The notes under the pieces were generated by a model. That model did not search any database. It was not told the origin of the DNA and saw only the letters and a program-made list of their open reading frames with translations. From Streptomyces omiyaensis (lineage in GTDB: Bacteria > Actinomycetota > Actinomycetes > Streptomycetales > Streptomycetaceae), in the NCBI RefSeq assembly GCF_014650895.1, contig NZ_BMVV01000028.1:36235-100234 (forward strand): DNA of 64,000 nt, in the 5' to 3' direction. The translations under genes were made by a program, and so were the position numbers. Position 1 is the stretch's first letter. Every line of letters begins with the position of its first letter. Positions 49,417-59,024 of the stretch are shown here, piece by piece.

Positions 49417-51798
49417 TCACGCCCCCCGCACCCGCACCGGCAGCCCCGCCTCCACCGGCCCTTCCTCCGTCATCCGCTCCACCACCACCCGGCCCTCCAC
49501 GAGCCGCGACTGGTACCGCTCGATCTCCGCCGGCTCCCAGCCGTCGCCGGTGTCCCGGACGACCAGACCGCCGCCCGTCCGGCCCGCCGCCGGCGCCCAC
49601 ACCTCCAGGACGAGCCCGCCGTCCTCACCCCGCACCGGCAGGACCGCGCCCGCGCGGACCAGCACCGGCACGCGCGCGAGGGGCGCGTCGAGGAGCACCT
49701 GCCCGGGCCCCTCGTACGCCTCGCCGGTCGCCGTGTCGTACCAGCGCCCGCGCGGCAGCCGCACCGCCCGCCGGTCCGCGCCCGGCTGCAGCACGGGCGC
49801 CACGAGGAGGGCGTCGCCGAGCAGGAAGGCGTCCTCGCACTCCCGCAGGGCCCGGTCCTCCGGCGTGCTCCACCAGACGGGCCGGACATAGGGCGCCCCG
49901 GTCATCCGCGCCAGCCGCGCCAGGGTCAGGAAGTACGGGTGCAGCCGCTCCCGTTCGGCGAGCGCCACGCGCGCGTGCTCCAGCACCTCGGGACCGAACT
50001 CCCACGGCTCCCGCCGCCCCGCGCCGAGCGCCGCGTGCGTCCGGAAGAGCGGCAGCCACGCCCCCAGCTGGTACCAGCGCAGGAACAGCTCGGGCGACGG
50101 ACTCCCGTCGAAACCGCCGACGTCCGGCCCCGAGTACGGCACCCCGCACAGCCCGAGCCCCAGGACCAGCGCGAGCGAGGCCCGCAGCCCCGGCCACCCG
50201 GTGGCCACGTCGCCGGACCAGGTGCCCCCGTACCGCTGCATCCCCGCCCACCCCGAGCGGGAGAAGAGGAACGGCCGCTCCCCGGGCCGCAGCGCCCGCA
50301 GGCCCTCGTACCCGGCCCGGGCCATCTGGAGCCCGTACACGTTGTGCGCCTCGCGGTGGTCGCCGCCGCGCCCGTCCAGGTGGTGCCGGGCGGACCGGGG
50401 GAGCGTCGGATCGCCGAACGGGACGAACGACACCGGTTCGTTCATGTCGTGCCACACGCCCGAGAAGCCCTGCCGCAGCCGCTCCTCGTACAGCCCGCCC
50501 CACCACTCCCGCACCGCCGGATCCGTGAAGTCCGGGAAGGCGCACTCCCCGGGCCACACCGTCCCCCGCACCTCCCCGCCCCGCGCGTCCCGCACGAACG
50601 CCCCGGCCGCCCGTCCCTCCTCGTACAGCACGTTCCCCGGCTCGGCCGCGACCGCCGGGTCGACGATCGACACCAGCCGCACGCCCTGCTCCCGCAGCTC
50701 CCGGGCGAGCCCCGGCAGGTCGGGGAAGCGCTCCCGGTCCACCGTGAACACCCGGTGCCCGTCGTAGTGGTCGATGTCCAGGTGCACCGCGGACAGCGGC
50801 AGCCCCCGCTCCCGGTACCCGGCCACGACCCGCCGCACCTCCGCCGCGCTGCCGAACCCCCAGCGCGCGTGCTGCGGCCCCAGCGCCCACGCGGGCGGGA
50901 GCGCCGGCGCCCCGGTCAGCGCGGCCCAGTTGTGCAGCACGCGCGCGGGGGTTCCGACGACCACCCAGCACCGCAGCGGCCCGCCCTCCATCCGCACCTC
51001 GACCCGGCCCGGCCGGTCGTGCCCCGACCCGGCGCCCTCCTCGCCCTCCGCGAGGGTCACCCGCCCGTCCCAGGAGTCGTCGTGGAAGGCCAGGTGGGTC
51101 CCCGCGTCGGAGACGACGAACTGCACCGGCATGGTGATGTACAGCGGATCGTCGTCCGGACCGAAGCGTCCCTTCGGGTCCGTGTTCCACAGCCGGTACG
51201 TGCCGTCCCGCAGCCGCGGGCCCGCCGACCGGCCGCCCAGCCCGAAGAACCGCGCGTCCGCCGGTACCTCGGCCCGCTGCGTCCACCGCGCGGGCCCCCC
51301 GTCCACCGGCTCCCACCAGCGCGGCGGCAGATCGCGCCGGAGCATCACCCCGCCGGGCGTACGGACCTCCACCGCTCCGTGCCGCGAGACGACCACCGTC
51401 ACCCGCTCCGAGACCACCCGCCAGCCGCCGTCCGTGTCCGGCTCCAGGACCGCCCGGGGATCCGGCTCGGGCGCCCCGCCCGCGAGCGCGTACGACGGGT
51501 CGGGCCCGGCCCCGTCCCACCCCCAGAAGACCGTGCCGCCCGCCGACACGCACACCCGCAGCTCGGACCGGGCGAAGCGCACGATCCCGCCGCCCGGCAG
51601 CGCCTCCGCCCCCTCCACCAGGCCCGGCACCCGGGCCCGCTCCGCCCCCCGGGGCGCCGGCCCCGCCGCGTCCGCCCGCAGCCGCCGCCACGCCGCCCGT
51701 ACCGTCCCGAACCCCCGCACCGCGCCGAACACCCTCACCGAACGCACCGTCCCACCACCGTCCATGGGGGTCACCCTGCCACCCACCAGCGGCTTCAC
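49417..51798 (-). CDS. GH31 family alpha-glucosidase-like glycoside hydrolase
   Basis: 793 residues, full-length GH31. Central domain with PPAWALGPQHARWGFGSA and VHLDIDHYDG, catalytic nucleophile Asp451 in WHDMNEPVSF and acid/base Asp530 in TWSGDVATGW, plus GPDVGGF and FRTHAA. The N-terminal beta domain and C-terminal beta domains (RGRWYDTATGEAYEG) are present. No signal peptide, so intracellular hydrolysis of an alpha-glucoside is predicted. GTG at 51798 follows GGAG; an in-frame ATG lies 11 codons later. Confidence 0.93.
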   Translation of the reverse strand: MKPLVGGRVTPMDGGGTVRSVRVFGAVRGFGTVRAAWRRLRADAAGPAPRGAERARVPGLVEGAEALPGGGIVRFARSELRVCVSAGGTVFWGWDGAGPDPSYALAGGAPEPDPRAVLEPDTDGGWRVVSERVTVVVSRHGAVEVRTPGGVMLRRDLPPRWWEPVDGGPARWTQRAEVPADARFFGLGGRSAGPRLRDGTYRLWNTDPKGRFGPDDDPLYITMPVQFVVSDAGTHLAFHDDSWDGRVTLAEGEEGAGSGHDRPGRVEVRMEGGPLRCWVVVGTPARVLHNWAALTGAPALPPAWALGPQHARWGFGSAAEVRRVVAGYRERGLPLSAVHLDIDHYDGHRVFTVDRERFPDLPGLARELREQGVRLVSIVDPAVAAEPGNVLYEEGRAAGAFVRDARGGEVRGTVWPGECAFPDFTDPAVREWWGGLYEERLRQGFSGVWHDMNEPVSFVPFGDPTLPRSARHHLDGRGGDHREAHNVYGLQMARAGYEGLRALRPGERPFLFSRSGWAGMQRYGGTWSGDVATGWPGLRASLALVLGLGLCGVPYSGPDVGGFDGSPSPELFLRWYQLGAWLPLFRTHAALGAGRREPWEFGPEVLEHARVALAERERLHPYFLTLARLARMTGAPYVRPVWWSTPEDRALRECEDAFLLGDALLVAPVLQPGADRRAVRLPRGRWYDTATGEAYEGPGQVLLDAPLARVPVLVRAGAVLPVRGEDGGLVLEVWAPAAGRTGGGLVVRDTGDGWEPAEIERYQSRLVEGRVVVERMTEEGPVEAGLPVRVRGA

Positions 51799-51978
51799 GA
51801 GCTCCGTTCAGCCGCCGTTCACCCGTGGTGGGAGCACATGTTCAACTTGCCGACCGCGGGCGGGCGGCCCTGGTGCGAAAGCCGCTCCCGTGGCATCGTC
51901 CTGTCAGCCGCGTCACGCGCACACCCCCGCACGTGCGCGCGACACACGCCGACCCGCGTACAGCCAGGGAGCCACCCG

Positions 51979-53958
51979 ATGACATCTGCGCCGACCGAGC
52001 CGACCGAGCCGCTCTGGCAGCCGGACGAGGAGCGCATCGCCCGCGCCGCCGTGACCCGCTTCCAGGCATGGGCGGCCGAGCGCCACGGGGCCCCCGCGGA
52101 GGGCGGGTACCCGGCGCTGCACCGCTGGTCCGTCGACGAGCCGGAGACCTTCTGGCAGGCCGTCGCCGAATGGTTCGACGTCCGCTTCTCCACGCCCTGG
52201 GCGCGCGTGCTGGGCGACCGCGCGATGCCGGGCGCCGAGTGGTTCCCCGGCGCCACCCTCAACTACGCCGAGCACGCCCTGCGCGCCGCCGACGAGCGTC
52301 CCCGGGACACCGCGCTCCTCCACGTCGACGAGACCCACGAGCCGACCCCGACCACCTGGGCCGAGCTCCGCCGCCAGGTCGGCTCGCTCGCCGCGGAGCT
52401 GCGCGCCCTCGGCGTCCGCCCCGGAGACCGCGTCAGCGGCTACCTGCCGAACGTCCCCCAGGCCGTCGTCGCCCTCCTCGCCACCGCCGCCGTCGGCGGC
52501 GTCTGGACCTCCTGCGCCCCCGACTTCGGCGCCCGCTCCGTCCTCGACCGCTTCCAGCAGGTCGAGCCGGTCGTCCTGTTCACCGTCGACGGCTACCGCT
52601 ACGGCGGCAAGCAGCACGACCGCCGCGACACCGTCGCCGAGCTCCGCGCCGAACTCCCCACCCTCCGCGCCGTCGTGCACATCCCGCTCCTCGGCACCCC
52701 CGCCCCGGAGGGCGCCCTCGACTGGGCCGACCTCGTCGCCGCCGACGTGGAACCCGTCTTCGAGCAGGTCCCGTTCGCCCACCCCCTGTGGGTCCTGTAC
52801 TCGTCCGGCACGACGGGCCTGCCGAAGGCCATCGTCCAGTCCCAGGGCGGCATCCTCGTCGAGCACCTCAAGCAGCTGGGCCTCCACTGCGACCTGGGCC
52901 CCGAGGACGTCTTCTTCTGGTACACCTCCACCGGCTGGATGATGTGGAACTTCCTCGTCTCCGGCCTCCTCACCGGCACGACCGTCGTCCTGTACGACGG
53001 CAGCCCCGGCTACCCGGACACCGGCGCCCAGTGGCGCGTCGCCGAGCGCACCGGCGCCACCCTGTACGGCACCTCCGCCGCCTACGTGATGGCCTGCGCC
53101 AAGGCGGACGTCCACCCCGGCCGCGACTTCGACCTGTCCGCCGTCGGGTGCGTCGCCACCACCGGCTCCCCGCTGCCGCCCGACGGCTTCCGCTGGCTCC
53201 ACGACGAGGTCCGCGAGGACCTGTGGATCGCCAGCGTCAGCGGCGGCACCGACGTCTGCTCCTGCTTCGCCGGAGCCGTCCCCACCCTGCCCGTGCACAT
53301 CGGCGAGCTCCAGGCCGCCGGCCTCGGCACCGACCTCCAGTCCTGGGACCCGTCCGGCAAGCCGGTCGTCGGCGAGGTCGGCGAGCTCGTCGTCACCAAC
53401 CCCATGCCGTCCATGCCGATCCACTTCTGGAACGACCCCGACGGCAGCCGCTACCGCGACAGCTACTTCGAGATGTTCCCCGGCGTGTGGCGGCACGGCG
53501 ACTGGATCACGATCACCGACCACGGCTCGGTCGTCATCCACGGCCGCTCCGACTCCACCCTCAACCGCCAGGGCGTCCGCATGGGCAGCGCCGACATCTA
53601 CGAGGCGGTGGAGCGGCTCCCCGAGATCCGGGAGTCCCTCGTCATCGGCCTGGAGGAACCGGACGGCGGCTACTGGATGCCCCTCTTCGTCCACCTCGCC
53701 GAGGGCGCGACCCTCGACGACGACCTGATCGGCCGGATCAAGGCCACGATCCGCACCGAACTCTCCCCGCGCCACGTCCCCGACGAGATCATCGAGGTCC
53801 CGGGCGTGCCGCACACCCTCACCGGCAAGCGCATCGAGGTCCCGGTCAAGCGCCTCCTCCAGGGCACCCCCCTGGAGAAGGCCGTCAACGCGGGCTCGGT
53901 CGACGACCTCGGCCTCCTGCGCTTCTACGAGGCCCTCGCGGCCGCCCGCCGCGGCTGA
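51979..53958 (+). CDS. Acetoacetyl-CoA synthetase
   Basis: 659-residue acyl-CoA synthetase of the acetoacetate-CoA ligase branch (close in length to the family norm). Motifs: the N-terminal RFSTPWARVLGDR and AEWFPGATLNYAEH typical of this group, the AMP-binding signature LYSSGTTGLPKAIVQS, TSTGWMMWN, SVSGGTDVCSCF, the adenylate motif GRSDSTLNRQGVRMGSADIY and the acceptor Lys in TLTGKRIEVPVK. It activates acetoacetate with ATP and CoA, feeding ketone bodies or polyketide intermediates to acetyl-CoA. ATG at 51979 follows CAGGGAG. Confidence 0.93.
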   Translation: MTSAPTEPTEPLWQPDEERIARAAVTRFQAWAAERHGAPAEGGYPALHRWSVDEPETFWQAVAEWFDVRFSTPWARVLGDRAMPGAEWFPGATLNYAEHALRAADERPRDTALLHVDETHEPTPTTWAELRRQVGSLAAELRALGVRPGDRVSGYLPNVPQAVVALLATAAVGGVWTSCAPDFGARSVLDRFQQVEPVVLFTVDGYRYGGKQHDRRDTVAELRAELPTLRAVVHIPLLGTPAPEGALDWADLVAADVEPVFEQVPFAHPLWVLYSSGTTGLPKAIVQSQGGILVEHLKQLGLHCDLGPEDVFFWYTSTGWMMWNFLVSGLLTGTTVVLYDGSPGYPDTGAQWRVAERTGATLYGTSAAYVMACAKADVHPGRDFDLSAVGCVATTGSPLPPDGFRWLHDEVREDLWIASVSGGTDVCSCFAGAVPTLPVHIGELQAAGLGTDLQSWDPSGKPVVGEVGELVVTNPMPSMPIHFWNDPDGSRYRDSYFEMFPGVWRHGDWITITDHGSVVIHGRSDSTLNRQGVRMGSADIYEAVERLPEIRESLVIGLEEPDGGYWMPLFVHLAEGATLDDDLIGRIKATIRTELSPRHVPDEIIEVPGVPHTLTGKRIEVPVKRLLQGTPLEKAVNAGSVDDLGLLRFYEALAAARRG

Positions 53959-53966
53959 CGCGCGGA

Positions 53967-53993
53967 AGGGGCGCCCCACGACGGGGCGCCCCT
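53967..53993. terminator. Terminator after acetoacetyl-CoA synthetase
   Basis: 11-bp hairpin AGGGGCGCCCC (53967-53977) pairing with 53983-53993, with a 5-base loop, between convergent genes. Confidence 0.75.
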
Positions 53994-54009
53994 CCACGAC
54001 GTGCCCGGC

Positions 54010-55035
54010 TCAGCCCGGCAGCTGACCGGCGCGTGCCACGGCGGCCTTGGCGAGCACCGCCGTCTGGCCGAGCACCGTCCCGGCCGGCCCGGCGTCCGAG
54101 GCGGTCACGAGCTCGGTCCGCTCCCCGAGGAAGGCGGACGTCGACCGGTCGAAGACCCACTGGGTCCGCTCGCCGCCGGAGGTACGGGCGACGGCCACGC
54201 CCTCCCGGCCGGCCGCGTCCCGCGCCGACCCCACCGTCACGACGCCCGGGATCCGCGCGGCCGCCTCGAACAGCGCCGCCGTCACCTCCGGCGGCGCCCA
54301 GGTCTCGGCCAGCAGCGTCCCGATCGCCGCGAACGCCCGCTGGTCCGCGTCCCCGCCGCCGCCACGGGTCTGCTCCCGCACCAGCCGCAGCAGCGCCTCG
54401 GGGTCGGTCGGCAGCCCCGCCACGAAGGCGTGCGTCGGAGCGGTCACCGACGGCCCCTCCGGCTCCATGAACGTCTTCCGCGGCTCGGCGCCCCGGTGCT
54501 CCAGCCCGTACACGGGCAGCCGCGGCGACAGCTCCGCGTCGGGGGCCCCCTCCTCCCGCAGCAGTCCGGCCCGGCTCCCGTCCGCCGACAGCCACACCTG
54601 CCGCCGGTGCACGGGCTCCACGACCGCGGCCCCGCCGCCTGCCGGACGCCCGGCCCGGGACACCAGGCTCTCGACGTACACGTACTCCTCCGGCCGCGCG
54701 TCCGGCGCGGGCGCGGCGGCGGCGGCGAGCGCCGCCCGCGAGAGCACCGCGGCGGCGCCCTCCGCCCGCACCGCCGGGCGCTGCTCGCGCGGCTCCGGGG
54801 GAGCGGCGACGAGCACCGCCCCGGCCGCGATGCCGCACACCACGGCGGGCACGGCGAAGCGCACGGCCTTCCGGGTCCACCACACCGCCGGGCGCGAGGG
54901 CCGCGCCGCGGCCATCAGGGTCCGCCGCAGCTCCCGCTCCCGCTCCGGCGCGAACTCCGGTACGGCGGGCGGGGGCAGCAGCTCCGTCAGCTCGGCGCGC
55001 AGCGCGTCCTGAGGACGGGGATCGATGGCGTTCAT
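54010..55035 (-). CDS. CU044_5270 family membrane protein, probable anti-sigma partner
   Basis: 341 residues. Cytoplasmic N-terminus (MNAIDPRPQDALRAELTELLPPP), one transmembrane helix at about 57-82 (AVRFAVPAVVCGIAAGAVLVAAPP) and an exported domain with the CU044_5270 pattern (EEYVYVESLVSR, RRQVWLSADGSR, LPTDPEALLRLVREQT, TAALFEAAARIPGVVTV, RTQWVFDRST). The ATG overlaps the ECF sigma stop (ATGA). Membrane proteins coupled to ECF sigma factors in this way commonly regulate them; that role is inferred. Confidence 0.88.
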   Translation of the reverse strand: MNAIDPRPQDALRAELTELLPPPAVPEFAPERERELRRTLMAAARPSRPAVWWTRKAVRFAVPAVVCGIAAGAVLVAAPPEPREQRPAVRAEGAAAVLSRAALAAAAAPAPDARPEEYVYVESLVSRAGRPAGGGAAVVEPVHRRQVWLSADGSRAGLLREEGAPDAELSPRLPVYGLEHRGAEPRKTFMEPEGPSVTAPTHAFVAGLPTDPEALLRLVREQTRGGGGDADQRAFAAIGTLLAETWAPPEVTAALFEAAARIPGVVTVGSARDAAGREGVAVARTSGGERTQWVFDRSTSAFLGERTELVTASDAGPAGTVLGQTAVLAKAAVARAGQLPG

Positions 55036-55745
55036 GCCGGCTTCTCCGGGGAGGTTCGGGGGACGAGGACGGTACGGCCCGTGCTCACGGGCCGGCAGGC
55101 GCCGGACGAGGCGGTGGGCGGGGCCGCGCGGGGGGCGACGGGGGAGACGGCGTGATCCGGGACGGGACCCGGACCGCCGGCGTCCGGGCGCCGGCCGCGT
55201 CCGCGCCGCCCGGAACGCAGCTCCGCCTCGGCGAGCGACCGCAGCCGCTCCCGGGCGCGGGAGAGCCGCGACCGCACCGTGCCGACGGGGATGCCCAGCG
55301 CCTCGCCCGCCGTCGCGTAGTCGAGGCCGGCCCACACGACGAGCCCGAAGACCTCGCGCTCGCGGCGCCGGAGCCGGCCGAGCGCCACCCGCGCGGCCCG
55401 GAGCCGCTCCTCGTCGGCGAGCCGCGCCGCCACCGCGTCGCTGAAGTCCGGCAGCACCCCGCGGTCGGGCATCCGCGCCAGCGCCGCGTCGCGCCGCCGC
55501 GCCTCCCGCGCGGCCCCGCGCAGCACGTTCGTCGCGATGCCGAGCAGCCACGGCCTGAGGCCGTCGCCCTCGGCGTGGACCCTGTCCCGGCAGCGCCAGG
55601 CCTCCAGGAAGGTCGCGGACACGACGTCCTCGGCGGCGGCCCGGTCGCCGCACATGCGGTACGCGTACCGGAAGAGCACCCGTGCGTGCGCGTCGTACGC
55701 CTCACCGAGCGCGGAGGGATCCCCGGCCCGGAAACGTTCTCTCAT
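55032..55745 (-). CDS. ECF RNA polymerase sigma factor
   Basis: 237 residues. Region 2 with FRYAYRMCGDRAAAEDVVSATFLEAWR and region 4 with VFGLVVWAGLDYATAGEALGIPVGTVRSRLSRARERLRSL. A 50-residue Pro/Arg-rich C-terminal tail is extra. Two further in-frame starts exist (55757 GTG, 55805); ATG at 55745 is chosen because a predicted ECF promoter would start the mRNA near 55761. Translationally coupled to the membrane protein downstream. Confidence 0.92.
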   Translation of the reverse strand: MRERFRAGDPSALGEAYDAHARVLFRYAYRMCGDRAAAEDVVSATFLEAWRCRDRVHAEGDGLRPWLLGIATNVLRGAAREARRRDAALARMPDRGVLPDFSDAVAARLADEERLRAARVALGRLRRREREVFGLVVWAGLDYATAGEALGIPVGTVRSRLSRARERLRSLAEAELRSGRRGRGRRPDAGGPGPVPDHAVSPVAPRAAPPTASSGACRPVSTGRTVLVPRTSPEKPA

Positions 55746-55767
55746 CTCTTGTTCCACACCGGGTACT

Positions 55768-55791
55768 GACCGCCGGTTCGGCCGCGTTCCC
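55768..55791 (-). promoter_or_regulatory. ECF-type promoter of the sigma factor gene
   Basis: Minus-strand GGGAAC (55791-55786), 15 bases, GTC (55770-55768) matches the general ECF promoter pattern GGAAC-N15/16-GTC, suggesting autoregulation. A second GGGAAC in an inverted repeat (CGGGAAC-N7-GTTCCCG, 55833-55853) lies nearby, toward the divergent secreted-protein gene. Confidence 0.6.
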
Positions 55792-55867
55792 GTGACCCGC
55801 GCCACACCCTCCGTCCCCTGTGTCCCAGGTCACGGGAACTCCGCCCGTTCCCGGGCCAGTTCCCTGC

Positions 55868-57625
55868 ATGAGCGAACACCCGACGCCACGATCCGCGTCC
55901 CGGCCCCTCGGCTCCGCCCTCCGGAAGACCGGATCCCCGTTCAGGAGGACCGGATCCGGCGCCAGGAAGGCCGGATCCCCTTCCTGGCAGACCGGAACCG
56001 ACGACCGGCAGACCGGAACCACCCTCCGGAACGCGCCCTTCGCGGCCCGGACCGAGCGGTCCGGGCTCCGCCCCGCCCTCCCCGTCCTCGCCCTCGTCGC
56101 CGCCCTCACGGCCACGGCGTTCACCGCTCCGCCCGCGGTCCCGGCCTCCGCCGCCGAGAACGGCACGGTCACCCTGACCCTCCGCCACCTCGACCGCACG
56201 GGCGCCCCGACCGACGCCTACTCGACCCGCGTGACCGGCATCTCCGGACCGGGCGAGGACGTCAGGGAATCGCCCCACGACTCCTCCGGCACCCTCACCC
56301 TCCGCCTGCCCAAGGGCCGTTACCTCCTGGACTCGGAGGTGTACCCCCTCCACCGGGGAGCCGGCACCGACTGGCTCGTCCAGCCCCGCCTCGACCTCGA
56401 ACGGGACACGACCGTCACCCTCGACCCCCGCACCACGTCCGCCGTCGACGTGCGCCCGCCCGAGACCGGCGCCGAACCCCGGCACGCCATGTCGTTCGTC
56501 GAGGTCAGCCACGGCGGACGGACCCGTTCCGTCAACCTGATGTCCTCGGCGGCCGGCCTGCGCGTGGCCCACCTCGGCCCCGCCGCCGAACCCGGCTCCG
56601 TGACGGCCACCTTCGACGCCTACTGGATCGGCGAGCGGTCCGACTACGGCCTCGGCTACCGCTTCACCTCCGGCCGCGCCCTCACCGGCTTCGTCCGCAG
56701 GCCCACCGCCGGCGACCTGGCCACCCTCAAGGCCGCCGCGGCCGACCGGGACGGCGCCGGCGGCGTCGGCGCGGCCGCGATCCAGCCGTCCGAGGGCACC
56801 ACCGTCGGCCTCACCAGCGAGCTCCTCCGCCCCGGCACCGCGACCTTCCACGTCACCCCCGAACGCGGCACCTGGGACCTCTCGTACACCACCCCCGGCA
56901 CGCCAGGGACACGGCCCAACCTGTACGAGGCGCGGGACCTCCCGGTCCGCCCGGGTGCCACCACCACCCACACCTTCGACAACGACGTCCGCGGCCCGTC
57001 CCTCGACCCCGCCCCCGGCGCGCCGCCCGCGCTCGTCCGGGACGGCGACCGGATCGCCCTCGACCTGCCGCTGCTCGCCGACGGCGAGGGCCACGCCCCC
57101 TCCGACCCGGTCTTCCGCTCGGCCGTCACCACCCTCCACCGCGACGGCGTCCCGGTCGGCACCCGCCGGGGCGCCCCGGGCCGGGCCGCCTTCACGCTCA
57201 CCACCCCCGACCGGGCCCGCTACCGGCTCACCGCCACCGCCCTGCACGGCACCGGCACGAGCGCGGGCCGCACCACCGCCGTCTGGACCTTCGACTCCGC
57301 CGCGACCGCGGCGCCGGCCGCGCTCCCGCTGAGCGTCGTCCGCTTCACGCCGCCGCTCGCCCTCGACGGCACCGCGCCCGCCGGGACGGCGCTCCGCGTC
57401 CCGGTCGCGGTCCAGGGGCCGGCCGCGGGCGCGGACCCCGCCGCGCTCCGCGTACGGGTCTCCGTCGACGGCGGCACCACCTGGTCCGAGGCCCCGGTCG
57501 CCGACGGCGCCGTCGAGATCCGCAGCCCCGCGCCCGGAGGCACGGTCTCGCTGCGCGCCACGCTCACCGACGCCGCCGGCAACACCCTCGACCAGACCCT
57601 CGGCAACGCCTACCGCACCCGCTGA
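55868..57625 (+). CDS. Secreted beta-rich protein resembling C-terminal regions of subtilisin-like proteases
   Basis: 585 residues. The N-terminus is unusual: about 60 residues of repeated RKTGSP/WQTGTD/RQTGTT modules before a hydrophobic export segment (LPVLALVAALTATAFTAPPAVPASAA, about 68-95). The mature part is beta-rich with GTVTLTLRHLDRTGAPTDAY, a DYGLGYRFTSGRALTGFV region, and a C-terminal Ig-like domain (VSVDGGTTWSEAPV, TLTDAAGNTLDQTLGNAYRTR). Similar sequences follow S8 protease domains in Streptomyces, but no catalytic domain is present here. Divergent from the ECF sigma gene, possibly under its control. Confidence 0.75.
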   Translation: MSEHPTPRSASRPLGSALRKTGSPFRRTGSGARKAGSPSWQTGTDDRQTGTTLRNAPFAARTERSGLRPALPVLALVAALTATAFTAPPAVPASAAENGTVTLTLRHLDRTGAPTDAYSTRVTGISGPGEDVRESPHDSSGTLTLRLPKGRYLLDSEVYPLHRGAGTDWLVQPRLDLERDTTVTLDPRTTSAVDVRPPETGAEPRHAMSFVEVSHGGRTRSVNLMSSAAGLRVAHLGPAAEPGSVTATFDAYWIGERSDYGLGYRFTSGRALTGFVRRPTAGDLATLKAAAADRDGAGGVGAAAIQPSEGTTVGLTSELLRPGTATFHVTPERGTWDLSYTTPGTPGTRPNLYEARDLPVRPGATTTHTFDNDVRGPSLDPAPGAPPALVRDGDRIALDLPLLADGEGHAPSDPVFRSAVTTLHRDGVPVGTRRGAPGRAAFTLTTPDRARYRLTATALHGTGTSAGRTTAVWTFDSAATAAPAALPLSVVRFTPPLALDGTAPAGTALRVPVAVQGPAAGADPAALRVRVSVDGGTTWSEAPVADGAVEIRSPAPGGTVSLRATLTDAAGNTLDQTLGNAYRTR

Positions 57626-57642
57626 CCGTCCCGCCACGCGCG

Positions 57643-57690
57643 CGCGTGCCCGCCGCCCGGCCGTTCCCCGGCCCGGGCGGCGGGCACGCG
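57643..57690. terminator. Terminator between the secreted-protein and MocR genes
   Basis: Perfect 18-bp inverted repeat (arms 57643-57660 and 57673-57690, core GTGCCCGCCGCCCGG), 12-base loop, between convergent genes. Confidence 0.85.
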
Positions 57691-57697
57691 CCGTTCC

Positions 57698-59017
57698 TCA
57701 TCCCCCGTACGTCGCCTGCGCGTCCCCGAGCACCCGCGCGAAGTCGGCCGCCAGCCGCCCGGCCTCCTCCGGCACCAGAGTGGAGACGGTGATCCGCACG
57801 GCGGGCGGCGCGTCGATCCGGAAGCGGGCCCCGGCCGCCACCCACCAGCCGTGCGTCCGCAGCCCGTTGACCACCGCGGACTCGTCCCGCACCGGCACCC
57901 ACACGTTCAGCCCCCCGGCGCCGACCGCGCGGATCCCGCGTGCGCCGAGCGCGTCGATCAGAGCCCGCCGCCGCTCGGTGTACGCGGCCTCCCCGCGTGC
58001 CACGAGCCGTGTCGTCCCCGGATCGGAGAGCACCCGCACCACGGTCTCCTGGAGCACGTGGCTGACCCAGCCGGACGTCATCAGCATCCGGCCGTCGTGC
58101 CGGGCGAGCGTCACCGGGTCACCGGTCAGACCGGCCCACCGCAGGTCCACGCCCAGCCGCTTCGACACCGTGCGCACCTGTGCCCAGCGGCCCGGCGCCA
58201 GCGCGCCCACGGAGGGTGCCGGAGGCCCGTCGAACTCGGCGAGATAGTCGTCCTCGATCACGAGGACCTCGGGGAACTCCCGGAAGAGGGAACCCAGTTC
58301 GTCCCGTCGTGCGGGCGTGAGCGACGCTCCGGTGGGGCACTGCGCCCGCGGGCTGAAGACGACGGCGCGCACCCCGGCCCGCAGCGCGGTCCGCAGCGCG
58401 TCCGGCGTGAGCCCCTCGCCGTCGACCGCGACCGGCACCATCCGCAGGCCCAGCGCGGGCACCAGGTCGAGGAGGTGGTGGAAGCCGGGGTCCTCGACGG
58501 CGACGGCGTCCCCGGGCCGCAGCTCCACCGAGAGCAGCCGCGCCACGCAGTCGAGCGCCCCGTGCGCGAAGGTCACCCGCTCCGCGGGCACCCCGTCGCG
58601 CCGGAACCACGCCCGGGTCAGCTCCTCCAGGGCCGCGAGCCGCGGCGCGGCCCGGTGCGAGCCGTAGACCGGCCGCACCTCGCCCGGCGGGTGCAGGACC
58701 GGCAGGAAGGCGGGATCGGGCAGGCCGCTGGCCAGGTCCGTCAGCCCCTCGGGCATCCGGGGCGGGCGCCGGGACGCCTCCGAGGGCGCCTCCGCCACGA
58801 CCGTCCCGCCGCGCCCGCGGGTCACCACGAGTCCGCGCCCGCGCAGTTCCTTGTAGGCGGTCGCCACCGTGCCCGGACTCACCCCGAGCTCGTCCGCGAG
58901 TCTCCGTACGGGGGGTAGCGCGTCGCCCGGGGCGAGCTCGCCCTCGGTCACGCCGCGCTCGACGGACGCGGCAATCCCCTTGGCCGTCGTCCCCTGGATC
59001 GAATATTGTGTTGCCAC
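57698..59017 (-). CDS. MocR-type GntR/aminotransferase regulator
   Basis: 439 residues. Winged helix about 12-75 (GDALPPVRRLADELGVSPGTVATAYKELRGRGLVV) and an aminotransferase-like domain with AHGALDCVARLLSVELRPGD, EDPGFHH, SPRAQCPTGASL, EDDYLAEFD and PLP lysine in TVSKRLGVDLRW. GTG at 59017 would be leaderless from a -10 CATAAT inside the adjacent palindrome; TTG at 59023 is the alternative. Divergent from an MFS gene, its likely target. Confidence 0.92.
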   Translation of the reverse strand: MATQYSIQGTTAKGIAASVERGVTEGELAPGDALPPVRRLADELGVSPGTVATAYKELRGRGLVVTRGRGGTVVAEAPSEASRRPPRMPEGLTDLASGLPDPAFLPVLHPPGEVRPVYGSHRAAPRLAALEELTRAWFRRDGVPAERVTFAHGALDCVARLLSVELRPGDAVAVEDPGFHHLLDLVPALGLRMVPVAVDGEGLTPDALRTALRAGVRAVVFSPRAQCPTGASLTPARRDELGSLFREFPEVLVIEDDYLAEFDGPPAPSVGALAPGRWAQVRTVSKRLGVDLRWAGLTGDPVTLARHDGRMLMTSGWVSHVLQETVVRVLSDPGTTRLVARGEAAYTERRRALIDALGARGIRAVGAGGLNVWVPVRDESAVVNGLRTHGWWVAAGARFRIDAPPAVRITVSTLVPEEAGRLAADFARVLGDAQATYGG

Positions 59018-59024
59018 GTTCAAG

